A stretch of 64,000 bases of DNA, taken from positions 1-64,000 of the forward strand of contig DBBR01000077.1 of NCBI GenBank assembly GCA_002292325.1, written 5' to 3'. Under the pieces are notes generated by a model. It saw only the letters and a list, made by a program, of their open reading frames with translations, ran no database searches and had not been told where the DNA came from. The position numbers were made by a program, and so were the translations under genes. Shown here in pieces: positions 43,392-51,108 of this stretch (the stretch's first letter is position 1; each line of letters begins with the position of its first letter). The DNA comes from Flavobacteriales bacterium UBA979 (lineage in GTDB: Bacteria; Bacteroidota; Bacteroidia; Flavobacteriales_D; Sanyastnellaceae).

Positions 43392-43946
43392 TTATTCCTT
43401 AATGGCGCGCTGTGACATGCCATGCAAAACATCCTGCAAATACCTCCTAGCCCGACTCAACTGGCTTTTGGAGGTATTCAAATCGATTCCCAATTGCTCG
43501 GCAATCTCCTTGTGCTTGAATCCTTCTATGACATACAGTTTAAACACCATTCCATATCCTTTGGGCAATTGAGCGATTGCTTTTGCCAGTTCGTCTTTTG
43601 TGAAGTCTAAATCCTTGAACGCTTCAAAATCCTTGGGGGTTGCATGCACCTCATCAATGTCCAACTGAAACGTATGCTTTTGATTGCGTCGGTAGTGCGT
43701 AATGGCTGTATTCACCACAATTCTCCTCAACCATCCTTCAAAACTGTTGTGCTCACCAAAAGATTTAATGTGACGGAACACCTTAATCCAAGATTCCTGC
43801 ATCACATCTTCCGCATCCACTCGTGCATTTGTATACCGAATGGCCACTGCAAACATCATGGAGCTGTACCGTGTGTAGACCTGGCGTTGGGCATTGGGAT
43901 CTCCCTTCTTACAACGTTCGATGATATGTATCTCTGCCGCTTCCAT
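43392..43946 (-). CDS. ECF-type RNA polymerase sigma factor
   Basis: The ATG at 43946 gives 184 residues; the frame stays open to 44033 but adds an unlikely leader. Region 2 is YSSMMFAVAIRYTNARVDAED followed by VMQESWIKVFRHIKSFG; region 4 is GFKHKEIAEQLGIDLNTSKS and QLSRARRYLQ. These make it an ECF sigma-70 factor. It heads a run with an anti-sigma-like gene and an outer-membrane-like gene. The signal it answers to is not evident. Confidence 0.93.
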   Translation of the reverse strand: MEAAEIHIIERCKKGDPNAQRQVYTRYSSMMFAVAIRYTNARVDAEDVMQESWIKVFRHIKSFGEHNSFEGWLRRIVVNTAITHYRRNQKHTFQLDIDEVHATPKDFEAFKDLDFTKDELAKAIAQLPKGYGMVFKLYVIEGFKHKEIAEQLGIDLNTSKSQLSRARRYLQDVLHGMSQRAIKE

Positions 43947-43986
43947 GGGTCGCACTAGGAACGTTTCAATCAACCGATAGGTTGCT

Positions 43987-45006
43987 TCAAGATCCTGCGT
44001 TGAAATATTCAGGCTGCACGCCCAACCAAGCAAGTGCCGACCCGTTGAATAATTGGTCCAATTGGCGCTGGGATAAACCCATTTCTAGCATGTAGGCGCC
44101 CAATTCTAAATCTCCCAACGGGAAAGGGTAGTCCGATCCCATGCAGACCCTTTCTGCTCCCTGCATTTTGAGCACATAATGCAACAAATCCGCATCGTGG
44201 GTGATGCTATCAATCCAAAATTTTCCGAGGTAGTCCCGCGGGTTTACATCATTGTCCACCGCCACGAGATCTGGTCGGCAACGGAAACCGTGTTCAAAGC
44301 GACCCAGCGTTGGCAAAAACGAACCGCCCGCATGACTGAACATAACGCGCAACCCCGGTAGCCTTTCCAATACACCTCCAAAAATCATCGAACTCGCGGC
44401 ACGGGCAGTTTCCGCGGGCATCCCGACCAACCAAGGCAACCAGTACTTTTCCATTTGCTCCTTGCCCATCATGTCCCATGGATGGATCATCAATGCCATA
44501 CCCAGCTTATCGCACGCCTCAAAAAAGGGAAAGAAACGATCATCCGAAAGATTCAACCCATTGATATTCGAACCGATTTGCACCCCCAAATGCCCATTGG
44601 CTTGAGCCCGCTCTAATTCACGAATAGCGCTGTCCGTATCCTGCATAGGAACCGTCGCAAGTCCAGCATAATGCAAAGGATCATTCGCCACAAGGTTCGA
44701 GATGTGGTCATTCAAAAATTGAGCGATTTCCTCCGCATGCGCCAGAGGAGCATCGTAATTGAACATCACGGGGATCGTACACACCACTTGAACCTGTGTC
44801 GATTGCTCCGCGTACTCCTTTTTCCTGACCTTCTCATCCCAGCAATTTTCCCCGATTTCACGAAAAAATTGATTCCCCTGCATCATGCGAGCAAACCCTT
44901 TTCGGCTCCCATGCTCCAAGTGAATGTAACTCCCGCCACCAAAACGTTCAGACCATTTTGGCATTTCCCTCGGGAGGATGTGGGTATGGGTATCAATTCT
45001 GAGCAT
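43987..45006 (-). CDS. Amidohydrolase of the 2-amino-3-carboxymuconate-6-semialdehyde decarboxylase (ACMSD) type
   Basis: The 339-residue enzyme opens with the zinc-binding HxH (RIDTHTHILPREMP; His7 and His9). It has LMIHPWDMMGKEQMEKYW, RVMFSHAGGSFLPTLGR and VCMGSDYPFPLGDLELG, the last supplying the metal-binding Asp. This pattern matches ACMSD, which decarboxylates an intermediate of tryptophan breakdown through kynurenine. No other kynurenine-pathway gene is adjacent. It lies on the same strand between the peptide-binding lipoprotein and the sigma factor. Confidence 0.85.
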   Translation of the reverse strand: MLRIDTHTHILPREMPKWSERFGGGSYIHLEHGSRKGFARMMQGNQFFREIGENCWDEKVRKKEYAEQSTQVQVVCTIPVMFNYDAPLAHAEEIAQFLNDHISNLVANDPLHYAGLATVPMQDTDSAIRELERAQANGHLGVQIGSNINGLNLSDDRFFPFFEACDKLGMALMIHPWDMMGKEQMEKYWLPWLVGMPAETARAASSMIFGGVLERLPGLRVMFSHAGGSFLPTLGRFEHGFRCRPDLVAVDNDVNPRDYLGKFWIDSITHDADLLHYVLKMQGAERVCMGSDYPFPLGDLELGAYMLEMGLSQRQLDQLFNGSALAWLGVQPEYFNAGS

Positions 45007-45091
45007 GCTTTCGGTGATTCGTGCTCTCCAAGTTACGGGTTATGCCTCAAGTCGAAGCTTTGCGGAAAAGCCTCTCCTCCAACTCCTCGTT

Positions 45092-46720
45092 TTATTTGTG
45101 CACTCGCCTCAAGTCCAACCGGTTGACTGCATTGATTTCCCACCCTTGGACTTCTTTGCGCAAAAAATGCGTTACCTGGTCATGGAACAATGGAATCACA
45201 GGAAGGTCATGAGAGATCATGCGATTTAACTCTTGGTACATGATGAATCGCTTGGCCTCCTGCGGTTCATTGATTGCTCTTTGCATGAGGGACTCAAATT
45301 CATTTGACCGGTAATGGGTGTAATTCGGACCTCCCGGGGCAAAGTTGGATTCAACGAAAAGGGACAAGAAATTTTCCGCATCAGGGTAATCTGCAAGCCA
45401 TGATTTTCGAAACATCTGTGCTTTTCCATTCGCCACATGTTCGCGGTGCGTTGAAGGTGAAACCACATCCACGGCTACTTCCAAGCCCAATGATTCCCAT
45501 TGAAACTGCAATGCCGAACACAAGTCCGTGTAATCAGATGTCGTCTTAATCACTAATTCTGACCAGGGTTGCGGATGCACCTCTCGAATGGAATCAAGCA
45601 TGCCCTGTGCTCTTGGCACATCGCAATCAACTAATCGGGGTCGAACCCTACCCAAAAGCGCGGGCGGCACAAAATCCATCGTCGGCACGACGGAACCTCG
45701 ACGCAGCGATTTGGCGATGCCTTTTCGATCGACGGCCAAAGAAAGTGCGCGGCGTAGCTCTTTATCCAACCAGGGCTGCCATAACTCACCTTCAGATTCA
45801 ACAAGAACCCCGATGTAATCTGTCTTCAAAAAAGGCGTCTTTTCCATGCGCAATTCCCCAGCATGCCGGGATCGCAGGTCGCCATTGGCATCCAGCATTT
45901 CTTCCATGTAAGCCGGATGCAATCCACTCATGAAATCATACCTACCCTGCAGCAATCCCTGGTACTCCGCCCCCATGTCAGTGGCGAAATCAATGTGCAC
46001 CGCCTCGAGGTACGGCAAGGCTTGGCCACTCTCATCACGTTCCCAATAAATCGGGTTCCGATGCAGCACACACGCTACATCCTCCATCCACCAGGCCAAT
46101 TGAAACGGGCCCGAACCGACCGGATTGCGCCGAAAAGCCTCCCCATAATATTCTACGGCCTCACGGGGAACAATGTTCGCATAGGCCGTGGCGAGCAATC
46201 CCAAAAATGGAGGGAATGATTCGCGGAGATAGAATCGAACCGTGTCTTGTCCCAGTGCCTCCATCCCCGCTCCTGGAGCGTCACGATCCAATGGATCCAA
46301 AATCCATTGACCCGCTGAAGCCCATTGAGGATCTCGAATTCGATTCAGACTGTACACCACGTCGTCCGCAACAAGCTGACGCCCCTTTTCCAATCCTGGA
46401 ACCTCGGGCGCTTGAGAAAACCTTACGTTATTCCGCAAAACGAATGTCCACGTAAGCCCAGAATCTGAAGAAAAGTAAGATTCCGCTATGCACGGCTTGA
46501 CTTGCATAGCAGCGTCGAGTTCGACCAAACCATCAAAGATCTGATCCACCACCCACATGGGTTCCAATGTTCTGGCGAAGGCGGGGTCCAGCGAATTGAT
46601 ATTGGCACTTTCGTTGTACCGAAAAACAGATGCATCGGATTCAAGATTCGAGGCACAACCGGAGAAACAACCGACCACAACAGCGGCCAAAAAGAGCAAC
46701 TTGAAAGGTTTGATGTTCAC
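45092..46720 (-). CDS. Extracellular solute-binding (SBP_bac_5) lipoprotein, peptide/nickel-type
   Basis: I place the start at a GTG at 46720 (542 residues), which gives a clean lipoprotein signal (LLFLAAVVVGCFSGC). An ATG at 46756 is open but adds a non-typical leader. The body is a family 5 binding protein: NESANINSLDPAFARTLEPM, VVDQIFDGLVELDA, GRQLVADDVVYSLNRI, RRNPVGSGPFQLAWWM and, near the end, DLPVIPLFHDQVTHF. No permease or ATPase of a peptide importer is adjacent. It is divergent from a TonB-receptor gene with 81 bp between starts. Confidence 0.9.
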   Translation of the reverse strand: MNIKPFKLLFLAAVVVGCFSGCASNLESDASVFRYNESANINSLDPAFARTLEPMWVVDQIFDGLVELDAAMQVKPCIAESYFSSDSGLTWTFVLRNNVRFSQAPEVPGLEKGRQLVADDVVYSLNRIRDPQWASAGQWILDPLDRDAPGAGMEALGQDTVRFYLRESFPPFLGLLATAYANIVPREAVEYYGEAFRRNPVGSGPFQLAWWMEDVACVLHRNPIYWERDESGQALPYLEAVHIDFATDMGAEYQGLLQGRYDFMSGLHPAYMEEMLDANGDLRSRHAGELRMEKTPFLKTDYIGVLVESEGELWQPWLDKELRRALSLAVDRKGIAKSLRRGSVVPTMDFVPPALLGRVRPRLVDCDVPRAQGMLDSIREVHPQPWSELVIKTTSDYTDLCSALQFQWESLGLEVAVDVVSPSTHREHVANGKAQMFRKSWLADYPDAENFLSLFVESNFAPGGPNYTHYRSNEFESLMQRAINEPQEAKRFIMYQELNRMISHDLPVIPLFHDQVTHFLRKEVQGWEINAVNRLDLRRVHK

Positions 46721-46755
46721 GTCTGCAAGGTAGTGACCAACAAATGCTAATTCCA

Positions 46756-46768
46756 TTTGTTAAACAAA
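46756..46768. promoter_or_regulatory. Perfect palindrome, possible operator
   Basis: TTTGTTAAACAAA is a 6-bp inverted repeat with one central base, placed between the divergent starts of the solute-binding lipoprotein and the TonB receptor. A short AT-rich palindrome of this kind can arise by chance. No promoter consensus was resolved around it. Confidence 0.3.
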
Positions 46769-46801
46769 CGATTGATGATTGGACCGACCTAATTTTACCT
46801 C

Positions 46802-49183
46802 GTGCAAGCTCTCCGATTTCTTCCCTTCTTCATCCTGTGGTCCTGTTTTAACTCGACCGCATTAAGTCAATTAACCGTCAGCGGAACTGTTACAGATGCT
46901 TCAACAGGCGAAACCATCATCGGTGCTACCGTATTCCCCGCTCAATCTAACCGGGGGACGTCAACCAATGCTTATGGATTTTACAGCTTGCCCCTATCCG
47001 CAGGAAGTCAAGAAATCCAGTTCAGCTTTATCGGGTATGAAACCCAGGTGAAACGGTTCAACGTGACCGCTCCTGTTACATTCAATGTCGAATTGAAACC
47101 CGCGGTTGTGGCCTTTGAAGAAGCAACGATTGTAGGAGAACGCTCAAATCATACCCAAGGCACAGACTTGGGTCGGGAATCCGTCGAGGTCGATCAAATT
47201 AAAGCCCTCCCTGCTTTACTGGGTGAAGTCGACGTTTTGAAGGTTCTCCAGTTTTTGCCAGGGGTTTCCAGCGCCGGGGAGGGCAACTCTGGTTTTTATG
47301 TGCGAGGTGGAGGGCCAGACCAAAATTTGATCTTATTGGATGATGCGACCATTTACAATGCGTCCCATTTGTTTGGTTTCTTCAGTGTTTTCAATGCCGA
47401 TGCGATCAAACACATCGATTTAATCAAAGGCTCCATGCCAGCAGAGTACGGTGGCCGGGTTTCATCTGTTCTCAACATCGCACTCAAAGAAGGCAACTCA
47501 AAAAAATGGGCGGCTTCGGGAGGATTGGGACTCATCAGTTCGAGACTCACCTTGGAGGGGCCATTGATCAAAGACAAGTGCAGCCTCATTTTATCAGGAC
47601 GCCGCACGTACATCGATGTGTTGACAAAGCCCGCACTTCAGGGAACGGCGTTCGAAGGAACGGGATATTATTTTTATGACCTCAACGCCAAGATCAATTA
47701 TAAAATCTCCGACAAAGATCAGCTCTTTTTGTCCGGCTATTCTGGCCAAGATGTGTTCAGCTTCCAGAGCGCCGAAGCGGGATTTGGCACGGAGATTCCA
47801 TGGGGTAACACGATGGGGTCACTGCGCTGGAATAGAATACTGAATGACCGCATGTTTCTCAACGTCGGAGTCACCTATTCAGAATATACTTTTTCATTTT
47901 CAGCTGGCCAAGAGGAGTTTCAATTCGGTTTTGAAAGCGGGATCAAGGACCTAGCGGGTCGAACGGAATGGAGCTTTTACCCCAACCTTCGACACAACAT
48001 CAAGGCAGGCATCGATTATGTGCACCATGATTTCATTCCCACTGACTTCTCAGCAAGCAGTGGAGACATCGTTTTCGATACAGGCACCTCAGAACAAACC
48101 TTCAGTCACGAGGGAGCCGTCTATTTGCAAGATGATGTTGATCTGACCGAAAAGATTCGACTTCATGCAGGCCTGAGGTGGTCTGGATTTTGGCATGTCG
48201 GACCGTTTACTCGTTACCCCTTGGATTCACCCGGCATGGCGCAGGACCCTGCTTTGGAATACGAGGCGGGTGAGCTTGTTAAATTCTACAACGGATGGGA
48301 GCCTCGGTTGGCTCTGAGGATTACGAGCGGTCCAAAATCCAGTATCAAGGCCGGCTACAGCGAAAATTACCAATACGTCCACCTCACTTCTTTGGGCACG
48401 AGCTCATTGCCAGGTGACATTTGGATTCCAAGCTCCGATCGCGTCAAACCACAATGGGGAAGGCAAGCGAGTTTAGGCTACTTCCAAACCCTCGGAAACG
48501 ATGACCAATGGGAGACTTCAGTCGAAGGTTATTGGAAAGAACTTGAAAATTTGGTGGCCTACGGAGAAAACACGAGCCCGGAGGATAACATCGGCAATAA
48601 CGTCGACAACAACCTCGTCTTTGGCGACGGTTGGTCGTATGGTCTTGAAACATTCGTCAAAAAAAGGCAAGGCCGCTTTACGGGATGGATTGGATATACC
48701 TGGAGCAAGACGGATCGGCAATTTGACGATCTAAACAACGGGTTGGATTTTCCAGCAAAATATGACCGCAGACACGACTTGAGTGTCGTCATGGATTGGA
48801 CCATTAATAACCGCTGGCGATTGGGTGGTGCATTTGTGTATGCCACAGGGAACTCGTTGACCCTGCCAGTGCAAAGGTATCTTTTTGAGGGGCGCATCAC
48901 CGATGTATACGGGGCGAGAAACGGTTACAGGATGGCAGCATATCACCGGGCAGACATCAGCGCGACTCTGACTCCTGACCCCGATAAATCCAAAAAAAGG
49001 CGCGACCTTCGTGTTGAATCAAGCTGGACCTTCGGTTTTTATAACGTGTACAATCGCATGAACCCCTATTTCATATTTTTCTCCAATGAAGGAGACTTGA
49101 GCGAGGGAACATTGGATTTAAAGGCAAATCAAGTGAGCTTGTTTCCGATCATTCCGTCCGTGACATGGAATTTTAATTTCTAG
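46802..49183 (+). CDS. TonB-dependent receptor with N-terminal carboxypeptidase-regulatory domain
   Basis: A GTG at 46802 starts a 793-residue protein with a signal peptide (FLPFFILWSCFNSTALS). A CarboxypepD-reg domain spans about residues 25-110 (LTVSGTVTDASTGETIIGAT). The plug follows at about 120-220 (VLKVLQFLPGVSSAGEG, NSGFYVRGGGPDQNLILLDD, GSMPAEYGGRVSSVLNIAL). The rest is barrel strands ending in VTWNFNF. It should import an unknown ligand across the outer membrane. It is not a SusC-type protein and has no SusD next to it. The ABC exporter gene follows after 6 bp. Confidence 0.92.
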   Translation: MQALRFLPFFILWSCFNSTALSQLTVSGTVTDASTGETIIGATVFPAQSNRGTSTNAYGFYSLPLSAGSQEIQFSFIGYETQVKRFNVTAPVTFNVELKPAVVAFEEATIVGERSNHTQGTDLGRESVEVDQIKALPALLGEVDVLKVLQFLPGVSSAGEGNSGFYVRGGGPDQNLILLDDATIYNASHLFGFFSVFNADAIKHIDLIKGSMPAEYGGRVSSVLNIALKEGNSKKWAASGGLGLISSRLTLEGPLIKDKCSLILSGRRTYIDVLTKPALQGTAFEGTGYYFYDLNAKINYKISDKDQLFLSGYSGQDVFSFQSAEAGFGTEIPWGNTMGSLRWNRILNDRMFLNVGVTYSEYTFSFSAGQEEFQFGFESGIKDLAGRTEWSFYPNLRHNIKAGIDYVHHDFIPTDFSASSGDIVFDTGTSEQTFSHEGAVYLQDDVDLTEKIRLHAGLRWSGFWHVGPFTRYPLDSPGMAQDPALEYEAGELVKFYNGWEPRLALRITSGPKSSIKAGYSENYQYVHLTSLGTSSLPGDIWIPSSDRVKPQWGRQASLGYFQTLGNDDQWETSVEGYWKELENLVAYGENTSPEDNIGNNVDNNLVFGDGWSYGLETFVKKRQGRFTGWIGYTWSKTDRQFDDLNNGLDFPAKYDRRHDLSVVMDWTINNRWRLGGAFVYATGNSLTLPVQRYLFEGRITDVYGARNGYRMAAYHRADISATLTPDPDKSKKRRDLRVESSWTFGFYNVYNRMNPYFIFFSNEGDLSEGTLDLKANQVSLFPIIPSVTWNFNF

Positions 49184-49189
49184 ACAGAC

Positions 49190-51106
49190 ATGCGCGAGCT
49201 CTGGAAATTAAACAGCCTCATCAAAAGGTACCCGCATCTTTTGCTCGGAGGTGTGGCGTTTATTTTTCTAACGAATGTCTTCGCTGTGTACGCACCATCT
49301 CTTATTGGAGAAGGTGTCAATGCCCTGAAGGATATGGATGCCGCAGTATTGGAGCCTTTGAGGGAAGGGGCGACCGAAACAGATGTTTTCTCAGAGTCCA
49401 TGTCCATGGACTACCCACCTTCTTTGCGTTGGATTCGATCTGCCCTAGCCCCTGAATCTGAAGCGTCATTGATTGCATCAAAAGGCGATGCACTTGCTTG
49501 GATGAAGCGTCTGGCATTTTGGCAAGCAGGATTGTTTTTGTTGGCCTACTTCGTCAAAGGCATTTTCCTTTTTTTCACACGACAAACCATCATTGTCATG
49601 TCCAGGCGAATCGAGTTTGATCTCAAAGGTAAAATCTTCGATCAATACCAAAGGTTGGACGCCTCGTTTTATAAGGCCAATGACACGGGAGACCTCATGA
49701 ACCGAATCAGTGAGGATGTAAGCAAAGTTCGGATGTACCTCGGGCCGGCCATCATGTATACATTGAACCTGACCATGTTGATCTTTCTCGTGGTCAGTGT
49801 CATGGTCTACATCGATTGGCAATTAACCCTGTTTGCCCTTTTGCCCTTGCCGCTGATGTCGGTGGGTATTTACCTGGTCAGCACGCGGATTAATCGCCAA
49901 AGCGAAGCCGTGCAACAACAGCAAAGTGGCCTGAGCACTTTTGTCCAACAGCACATCGCCGGCATCCGGGTTCTCAAATCGTTTCAACGCGAACGCGACG
50001 CAACCGATCGATTCACCGAGGCTGCAGATTTGTACAAAAAAAACGCCCTGAACTTGGTGAAAACTGAGGCGCTCTTCATGCCGATCATTGTTATGCTCGT
50101 GGGATTGAGCACCATCCTGACGATTTACATCGGTGGCCAACGTGTCATCGCCGGTGAATTGGAAATCGGCCATGTGTTTCAATTTGTGTTTTATGTCAAC
50201 CTTTTGACATGGCCGTTTGCATCTGTAGGCTGGGTGACCTCACTCGTGCAAAAAGCCGAAGCTTCGATGAAACGAATCAACGCTTTCATGGAAGCAACCC
50301 CGATGATCCAATCGGCACCAGACGCCACTGCTTGTTCCGAGGAGAAATTAAATCAAATTACGTTTGACAAGGTCACTTTCTCTTACCCTGAAACCGGAAT
50401 CATAGCTGCAAAAGATGTCAGTTTTAGCATCGAGCCCGGTCAAATTGTCGCCGTTACGGGACGAACAGGAAGTGGGAAGTCGACCTTGGCACAACTGGCC
50501 ATGCGCATCTTTGATCCTGAATCAGGGGAAATCCGTGTCAACGGAAAACCTCTGACACAGTGGAACCTTGCATCCTTCCGTTCCCTTTGCGGATACGTTC
50601 CGCAAGATGTTTTTCTGTTTTCGGATACCATTCAAAATAACATCGCATTTGGCATAGAACAGGGTGACGCATCATTGGATGAAGTCAAAATCGCCGCACG
50701 CGATGCCCACGTTGCCCACAACATTGAAGGATTCAAAGCAGGATATGACACGCTTCTCGGGGAGCGGGGCGTAAACCTCAGTGGGGGCCAAAAACAACGC
50801 ATTTCGATCGCTCGAGCTTTTATTCGCCGGCCGCAATTGCTCATCCTCGATGATTGCTTATCCGCTGTGGATACCGAAACTGAGGAAACGATTCTCAATT
50901 CCATCCGAAGGCGAGGCAACGAATCTGCCGTGTTGTTGGTTAGTCACCGAATCAGCAGCATCCGAGGAGCGGATCATGTCCTGGTGTTGGACGGCGGAAG
51001 AGTGGTTGAATCCGGACATCCCGATGAGCTTGCTTCGTCAGGGGGCTTGTATAGCCGAATGGTTGAGCAACAAGGCCAACAAAACGAGGGAAACGAGGAA
51101 GACTGA
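49190..51106 (+). CDS. MsbA-like ABC transporter (fused membrane and ATPase domains)
   Basis: The 638-residue protein has an N-terminal six-helix membrane domain. An unusually long loop of about 75 residues separates the first two helices (from ALKDMDAAVLEPLREG to ASLIASKGDALAW). The ATPase has Walker A (VTGRTGSGKSTLAQLA), the Q-loop (GYVPQDVFLFSDTIQ), signature (VNLSGGQKQRISIARAF) and Walker B (LLILDDCLSAVDTETEE). The base after Walker B is Asp rather than the usual catalytic Glu. It probably exports a lipid, peptide or drug. It follows the TonB receptor by 6 bp. Confidence 0.9.
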   Translation: MRELWKLNSLIKRYPHLLLGGVAFIFLTNVFAVYAPSLIGEGVNALKDMDAAVLEPLREGATETDVFSESMSMDYPPSLRWIRSALAPESEASLIASKGDALAWMKRLAFWQAGLFLLAYFVKGIFLFFTRQTIIVMSRRIEFDLKGKIFDQYQRLDASFYKANDTGDLMNRISEDVSKVRMYLGPAIMYTLNLTMLIFLVVSVMVYIDWQLTLFALLPLPLMSVGIYLVSTRINRQSEAVQQQQSGLSTFVQQHIAGIRVLKSFQRERDATDRFTEAADLYKKNALNLVKTEALFMPIIVMLVGLSTILTIYIGGQRVIAGELEIGHVFQFVFYVNLLTWPFASVGWVTSLVQKAEASMKRINAFMEATPMIQSAPDATACSEEKLNQITFDKVTFSYPETGIIAAKDVSFSIEPGQIVAVTGRTGSGKSTLAQLAMRIFDPESGEIRVNGKPLTQWNLASFRSLCGYVPQDVFLFSDTIQNNIAFGIEQGDASLDEVKIAARDAHVAHNIEGFKAGYDTLLGERGVNLSGGQKQRISIARAFIRRPQLLILDDCLSAVDTETEETILNSIRRRGNESAVLLVSHRISSIRGADHVLVLDGGRVVESGHPDELASSGGLYSRMVEQQGQQNEGNEED

Positions 51107-51108
51107 AC

